DNA of 51,082 bases from Candidatus Omnitrophota bacterium (GTDB lineage: Bacteria; Omnitrophota; Gorgyraeia; Zapsychrales; Fredricksoniimonadaceae): contig JACQCF010000028.1 of the NCBI GenBank assembly GCA_016201795.1, positions 1 through 51,082 of the forward strand, in the 5' to 3' direction. The notes beneath the pieces were generated by a model, which did not search any database, was not told where the DNA came from, and saw nothing but the letters and a program-made list of their open reading frames with translations. The translations under genes were made by a program, and so were the position numbers. Each line of letters opens with the position of its first letter. Position 1 is the first letter of the stretch. Positions 46,211 through 51,082 of this stretch are shown here, one piece after another.

Positions 46211-47451
46211 GAGAGCGCGTCCTTTTAGCCATCGTGACATTAAATAATCGAAGCTCCTGGACATCGCAGGATGAAGCCCGGGAGATGACGGAGCTCATCC
46301 ATTCTTGCGGCGGCCAGGTGGTACACACGGTTTTTTGCAAAGCCATGCCGCCGACGGCCAGCCATCTGATCACTAAAGGCAAGGTGGAGGAAATCCAGGC
46401 GCTGTGCCAAGCCGGCGGAGTGGATACGGTGGTGCTTGGCCATGACCTTAAAGGTACCCAACAAAGAAACCTCGAGGAGGATTTCGGCGTCAAGACCCTG
46501 GACCGCACCCAGGTGATCCTCGATATTTTTGCCCACAATGCTACCAGCCTCGAGGGTAAGATGCAGGTGGAGCTGGCACAGTCGCAATATCTTCTGCCGC
46601 GATTAGTCGGTTATGGCAAGGAGATGTCCCGTTTAGGTGGCGGTATCGGCACTTCCGGTCCCGGGGAAACGAAGCTGGAAGTGGACCGCCGGCGCATTGC
46701 CGCGCGCATTACCAAACTTAAAAAAGACCTTCAGGCCGTCGCTCAAAGCCGTCAGGTCAAACGCAAAAAACGCCAGGAGCAGCAGGTGCCCACGGTGGCT
46801 CTCATCGGCTACACTAATGCCGGCAAAAGCACGTTACTCAATGTGTTGACCGATGCGGCCACGCGCACCCACGAGGGGCTTTTTACGACGCTGGATTCGC
46901 TTTCGCGCCAGACGCTTTTGCCTGACCATCGCAAAGTAGTTTTTACCGACACGGTCGGTTTTATGCACGATCTGCCGCACGGACTCATCGAGGCCTTTAA
47001 AGCCACGCTGGAAGAGGTAAGCCAGGCGGACCTTCTGTTGCATGTGATGGATATCAGCCACAGCGATTACCGGCATTTTTATAAGGCGGTTAACGCGGTG
47101 CTGGAAGAATTAGGCACTCTGGATAAGGCGACCATTCTGGTTCTCAATAAAATAGACAAACTCGACGATCAAAAGCGTTTCAAGGAGTTTGCACAATCTC
47201 ATCCCCGGCTGGTGGCGGTCTCGGCATTGACTGGCCAGAATATTCATTCGTTGCTCTTGACCATTGAAGAGGCTTTAAGCGAAGGCACGAAAGCGATTGA
47301 CGTTCTTTTGGCTTGCAACCGCATGGATTTAGTCAATCTCGCCTACGCCCAGGGACAAGTTTTGCAGGTGGATTATACGGCCCAGGGCATTCATCTCAAA
47401 GCCATTCTGCCTTCCAAAACCGCGGGGGTTATATTGAAAGAAGCGCTATGA
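46207..47451 (+). CDS. hflX: GTPase HflX
   Basis: RLGGGIGTSGPGETKLEVDRRRI; VALIGYTNAGKSTLLN. Confidence 0.97.
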   Translation: MRERVLLAIVTLNNRSSWTSQDEAREMTELIHSCGGQVVHTVFCKAMPPTASHLITKGKVEEIQALCQAGGVDTVVLGHDLKGTQQRNLEEDFGVKTLDRTQVILDIFAHNATSLEGKMQVELAQSQYLLPRLVGYGKEMSRLGGGIGTSGPGETKLEVDRRRIAARITKLKKDLQAVAQSRQVKRKKRQEQQVPTVALIGYTNAGKSTLLNVLTDAATRTHEGLFTTLDSLSRQTLLPDHRKVVFTDTVGFMHDLPHGLIEAFKATLEEVSQADLLLHVMDISHSDYRHFYKAVNAVLEELGTLDKATILVLNKIDKLDDQKRFKEFAQSHPRLVAVSALTGQNIHSLLLTIEEALSEGTKAIDVLLACNRMDLVNLAYAQGQVLQVDYTAQGIHLKAILPSKTAGVILKEAL

Positions 47452-47500
47452 CCCTTCGGCAGGCTCAAGGTCAATCCCGAAGCGTAGTCGAGGGATTGAC
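47449..47500. repeat. TTCG-type palindromic repeat between hflX and the bamD-like gene
   Basis: tgacccttcggcaggctcaaggtcaatcccgaagcgtagtcgagggattgac; stem tcaatccc/gggattga. Confidence 0.75.
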
Positions 47501-47524
47501 AAAATAAAACAACTATGTTAGATT
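47496..47524 (+). promoter_or_regulatory. Promoter TTGACA-17-TAGATT upstream of the bamD-like gene
   Basis: ttgaca 47496-47501, tagatt 47519-47524; ATG at 47531. Confidence 0.55.
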
Positions 47525-47530
47525 GACGCA

Positions 47531-48472
47531 ATGATGTTTCGACGGGTTTTAATTTTTTTGGTCTTCATTTGCGTTTTTGTGCCCCAAGCTCACGCCGTTT
47601 GGATCTGGACGCCGCAGACCGGCAAGTTCATCAATCCCAAATGGTCGGTCAAATCCACCCCCAAAGAACAGCTCGAATACGGCATGGCCTTTTTTAACGG
47701 CAAGAAATACAACGAGGCCATCAGCGAGTTTAAAAAACTGATCAGACATTATCCCCGTGCCAAAGAAGCTCCCGAAGCCCAATATTATATAGGAAAGATT
47801 CAAGAAGAACTCAATAAACCCTATGAGGCTTTCAAAGCTTATCAGGTGGTCATTGACAAATATCCTTTTAGCGAGCGGGCAGGGGAGATCGTGGGGCTGC
47901 AGTATCAAATAGGCAATCAACTGTTGGAAGGCAGAAATAAGCGCGGCAAATGGGTGGAGGTGCTCGTCGGTGGCGATGACAGGGTCATTGAGGTCTTTCG
48001 CGCCGTCATCAAAAACGCGCCCTACGGCAAATACGCCGCCATTGCGCAGTATAAGATCGGTCTTTATTTAAAAGAAAAAGGCCTTTTTGATGAAGCCCGC
48101 GATGAATTCGAAAAGACCATGAATGATTATCCCACCAGCGAATGGGCTAAAGCCGCGCAGTTTCAGATTGCCATGGCTGATACCAAACGTTCTGCCAATG
48201 CCCAGCATGAGCAAAAAACCACCAAGCTGGCCATCGACGGCTTTAAAGAATTTGTCAAAAGTCATCCTGAAAGTGAGCTGACCCCGCAGGCGAAAGAGCA
48301 AATTGCCCGTCTGCGTGACAAGGAAGCCGAAAATAGTTTTTTGGTGGCCAAGTTTTATGAAAAGCAGCATAATTTAAAATCCGCCCGCCTGTATTATCGG
48401 GATATCGTCGATAAATATGCGGATACCGCCTGGGCCTCTAAAGCGCTGGCGCGGCTTCAAGGGAACAGATGA
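47531..48472 (+). CDS. BamD/YbgF-like TPR outer-membrane assembly protein
   Basis: EQLEYGMAFFNGKKYNEAISEFKKLIRHYPRAKEAPEAQYYIGKIQEEL. Confidence 0.85.
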   Translation: MMFRRVLIFLVFICVFVPQAHAVWIWTPQTGKFINPKWSVKSTPKEQLEYGMAFFNGKKYNEAISEFKKLIRHYPRAKEAPEAQYYIGKIQEELNKPYEAFKAYQVVIDKYPFSERAGEIVGLQYQIGNQLLEGRNKRGKWVEVLVGGDDRVIEVFRAVIKNAPYGKYAAIAQYKIGLYLKEKGLFDEARDEFEKTMNDYPTSEWAKAAQFQIAMADTKRSANAQHEQKTTKLAIDGFKEFVKSHPESELTPQAKEQIARLRDKEAENSFLVAKFYEKQHNLKSARLYYRDIVDKYADTAWASKALARLQGNR

Positions 48473-48993
48473 TACGCAAACTTTTTTTGATTTTGGCTGT
48501 GATGGGGGTGATCTCCGGCTGCGGTTATACCACGGGCTCGGTCTTATCTTCCAATTACCGCACCATTTCGGTGCAGCCTTTTGGCAATAAGGTGGAATTT
48601 GTGAATGAAAACGTGCGCGGGCTGTATGTGCCGCTTTTGGAAACCAAGGTGCGTACCGCCATCATTAACCGCTTTTTGCTCGACGGACATTTGCGCCTGA
48701 GCGATTCCGACAAGAGTGATCTGGTCCTCAAAGGGGATTTGATCGGTTTTGAACGCGATGATTTAAGAACGACCAACACCCAGGATGTGGAAGAATTCCG
48801 TATCCGTGTGATCGTATCTTTGACCATGATGGATACGGCCACTGGCCAAGTTTACTGGACGGAACCCTCTTTTGCCGGTGAGGCAACCTATTTTACCACC
48901 GGGCCGCAGACCAGAAGCGAAAGTGCTGCATTAAACGATGCGCTGACGGATTTATCCCGCCGTGTCGTCGAGCGCACTATCGAAAATTGGTAA
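48469..48993 (+). CDS. LptE-like LPS assembly lipoprotein
   Basis: Lipobox VISGCGY; TISVQPFGNKV...LSRRVVERTIENW. Confidence 0.85.
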   Translation: MIRKLFLILAVMGVISGCGYTTGSVLSSNYRTISVQPFGNKVEFVNENVRGLYVPLLETKVRTAIINRFLLDGHLRLSDSDKSDLVLKGDLIGFERDDLRTTNTQDVEEFRIRVIVSLTMMDTATGQVYWTEPSFAGEATYFTTGPQTRSESAALNDALTDLSRRVVERTIENW

Positions 48994-49019
48994 ATGAGCC
49001 AACGGCGAGGGATTCCCAT

Positions 49020-49664
49020 ATGATCTACCTCCTCCTAGGCGAGGATACCCAAGCCAAAGACCTTAAAATCGCCGAAATTAAATCCAGGCTGCTGACTAAA
49101 CCCGAAGCCGTTCATTTTGATTTTGAATCCTTAGATGCCCATCATTTATCCGCCGCCAGCCTTAAAAAAGCCCTTTTAGCTCTTCCAGCATTTTCTTCTC
49201 AACGATTAGTCTTAATCCGTCATGTGCATAAACTTAAAAACGATGTGGTGACGGTGCTTTTGCCTTTTGTGGATAAGCCGCCGGATTATTGCGATGTGAT
49301 CCTGGAGGCATCCGGGGAACTTAAAGGACAGTTAAAAGAAATGCCCACCGGCGTTAAGACATGGACTTTGGGCGTTAAAGAAGAAGCGAATATTTTTGAT
49401 ATGACCAGACTCATGTCGGCCCAAAAAACCACGGAAGCTTTAAAAATGCTGCATGAATTTTATAGCCACGGGATGTATCCTTTGCAGATGATGGGTGCGC
49501 TGGTGTGGTACTGGGGCAAAGAGGGCAGAGCTTTGGGGCCACAGAAATTTGAACGGGGCTTGAAAGTTTTGCAAGAAGCGGATTTGAATATTAAACGCAG
49601 CCGTCTTTTGCCTGAATACGCGCTGGAAAAATTGGTGGTGGAGCTAGTGGAATTGCAGAAATGA
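49020..49664 (+). CDS. holA: DNA polymerase III delta subunit
   Basis: MIYLLLGEDTQAKDLKIAEIKSRLL; LPAFSSQRLVLIRHVHKL. Confidence 0.85.
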   Translation: MIYLLLGEDTQAKDLKIAEIKSRLLTKPEAVHFDFESLDAHHLSAASLKKALLALPAFSSQRLVLIRHVHKLKNDVVTVLLPFVDKPPDYCDVILEASGELKGQLKEMPTGVKTWTLGVKEEANIFDMTRLMSAQKTTEALKMLHEFYSHGMYPLQMMGALVWYWGKEGRALGPQKFERGLKVLQEADLNIKRSRLLPEYALEKLVVELVELQK

Positions 49665-49674
49665 TTTGGAAATT

Positions 49675-49935
49675 TTATTTGGAAGAAACTAAAAGCCTGG
49701 CAAAACGGGATTTGCGCCGCGCCGCGGTTTTCTTGTGCAGGATGCGATGTTTGGCCGCTTTATCCATTTTTTTATAAAGTCCTTTGAGAAGGTCTTTGGC
49801 TTTGTTTTGATCGCTTTTAGCGACGGATATGAAAGACTTGATGGTCTTTTTCAAATCGGTTTTAATGTCCAAATTGTGCATATGGCGCGTATAATTTTTG
49901 CGCAAATCTTTGATGGCGTTGCGGCGTTGCGGCAT
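49675..49935 (-). CDS. rpsT: 30S ribosomal protein S20
   Basis: MPQRRNAIKDLRKNYTRHMHN...YKKMDKAAKHRILHKKTAARRKSRFARLL. Confidence 0.95.
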   Translation of the reverse strand: MPQRRNAIKDLRKNYTRHMHNLDIKTDLKKTIKSFISVAKSDQNKAKDLLKGLYKKMDKAAKHRILHKKTAARRKSRFARLLVSSK

Positions 49936-49975
49936 AAATAAAAATCTCCCTTTAGTGGTTCGTAATAAGGGCGAT

Positions 49976-50004
49976 AATATACCAAACCCCCTAAATTATG
50001 TCAA
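49976..50004 (-). promoter_or_regulatory. rpsT promoter TTGACA-17-TATATT overlapping the murJ start
   Basis: Reverse strand ttgacataatttagggggtttggtatatt. Confidence 0.7.
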
Positions 50005-51082
50005 TCGATAAATCAACCCTCACCCCTTTGCATCAATCTTTGATGAAATCCAGCGGGATTGTTTCTTTAGGTGTTTTATCCTCACGCGCCTTAGGGTTTG
50101 TGCGGGATGTGATCCTGGCTCATTTTTTGGGAACAGGTGTGGTGGCGGAGGCTTTTTTCGTGGCCCAGCGCATCCCCAACCTTTTGCGGGATTTAGCAGG
50201 CGAGGGGGCGGCCAATGCCGCCATTGTGCCGGTATTGTCCGAATATGCCCACCAAAAATCCAAACAAGAATGGCAGGAGCTCATTAATGTGGTGATGGCC
50301 TGGGGCGTGATTATTTTGGGGGCAATCACCATTGCAGGCATGATAGCGACTCCATGGATAGTGCGGCTCATTGCCCCGGGCTTCGTGGGTGATGCGGCCA
50401 AGTTCCAACTGACCGTTGATTTGACGCGTATCATGTTCCCGTATTTGATTTTGATTGGCCTTACCGCGTTTCAGATGGGGATTTTGTATTCCCTGCATGC
50501 TTTTTTTGCCCCGGCCTTTGGGCCCTGCCTGTTGAACGTGGCCATGATTTTAAGCGTATGGGTGGCGTGTTTATTTTCGTGGCCTTTGGCGTACATTTTA
50601 GCTATCGGCGTTTTGGTCGGCGGGGTGTGGCAATTTTGGGCCCAATGGGTGGCGCTTAAAAAAAGGGGTGTGCATTGGCACAAGCCGCAGGCGCTCAATC
50701 ATGAGGGGGCCAAGCAAATCGGCCGATTGTTAATCCCGCGCTTGTGGGGCAGCGCGGTTTATCAGTTAAATATTTTGGTGGATACGTTTTGCGCCTCTTT
50801 GGCAGTGATTGTGGGGGCAGGGGGCATCGCGGCGATTTATTATGCGGCACGCATTATTCAATTTCCCTTAGGAGTTTTTGGTTATGCCCTCTTTTCGGTG
50901 AGTTTGCCGTCGCTGTCTAAAATCGCCAGCGAAGGGGACATGGCTCGTTTTAAGGCAACCCTGGTTTTTTCCTTGCGTAATTTAATGCGGGTGCTCATCC
51001 CTTGCGCTACGCTTATGGTTATTTTTTCCCATTGGATTATCCACCTCGCCTTCGAGCGCGGGCAATTTGACGCGTATTCGAC
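49998..51082 (+). CDS. murJ: Lipid II flippase MurJ, 3' truncated by the window edge
   Basis: MSIDKSTLTPLHQSLMKSSGIVSLGVLSSRALGFVRDVILAHFLGTGVVAEAFFVAQRIPNLLRDLAGEGAANAAIVPVLSEY; absent from the track because it is open at the end. Confidence 0.95.
   Translation, partial: MSIDKSTLTPLHQSLMKSSGIVSLGVLSSRALGFVRDVILAHFLGTGVVAEAFFVAQRIPNLLRDLAGEGAANAAIVPVLSEYAHQKSKQEWQELINVVMAWGVIILGAITIAGMIATPWIVRLIAPGFVGDAAKFQLTVDLTRIMFPYLILIGLTAFQMGILYSLHAFFAPAFGPCLLNVAMILSVWVACLFSWPLAYILAIGVLVGGVWQFWAQWVALKKRGVHWHKPQALNHEGAKQIGRLLIPRLWGSAVYQLNILVDTFCASLAVIVGAGGIAAIYYAARIIQFPLGVFGYALFSVSLPSLSKIASEGDMARFKATLVFSLRNLMRVLIPCATLMVIFSHWIIHLAFERGQFDAYS

Overview
This 51 kb window reads as a chromosomal segment of a diderm bacterium. 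Gene style and repeat types suggest an uncultured lineage such as Omnitrophota; this is an inference, since there is no rRNA to test it. Most of the window is dense core metabolism, mainly on the + strand: a large mosaic protein (5' truncated), comM, L,D-transpeptidase, accA, rlmN, tRNA-Leu(CAA) and tRNA-Ala(GGC), a nifS-birA-bioF-bioH-like-bioC-bioD-bioA-mnmA run, pgi, tatA/tatC, hemW-like, a polyprenyl synthase, a purine cluster (purB-purC-purSL-LOG-purQ-purM-purD), a yrdC::LMW-PTP fusion-rpiB-glyA-nrdR run, a CCA nucleotidyltransferase, an AbrB/VapC toxin-antitoxin pair, a Cys/Met PLP enzyme, miaA-hflX, bamD-like, lptE-like, holA, rpsT and murJ (3' truncated). The most unusual signal is a set of short palindromic repeats from several families. 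Some lie between genes, and several sit in-frame inside conserved genes (a RAYT transposase, CCA nucleotidyltransferase, tatC, bioD, purL). A REP-type transposase gene carrying such a repeat inside its own reading frame is also present. Other points of interest are a mosaic protein with sigma-4-like, two XRE-like and JAMM-like segments, a double-PurS::PurL fusion, a YrdC::LMW-PTP fusion, a 13-codon lysine/arginine-rich micro-ORF, and near-leaderless promoters.
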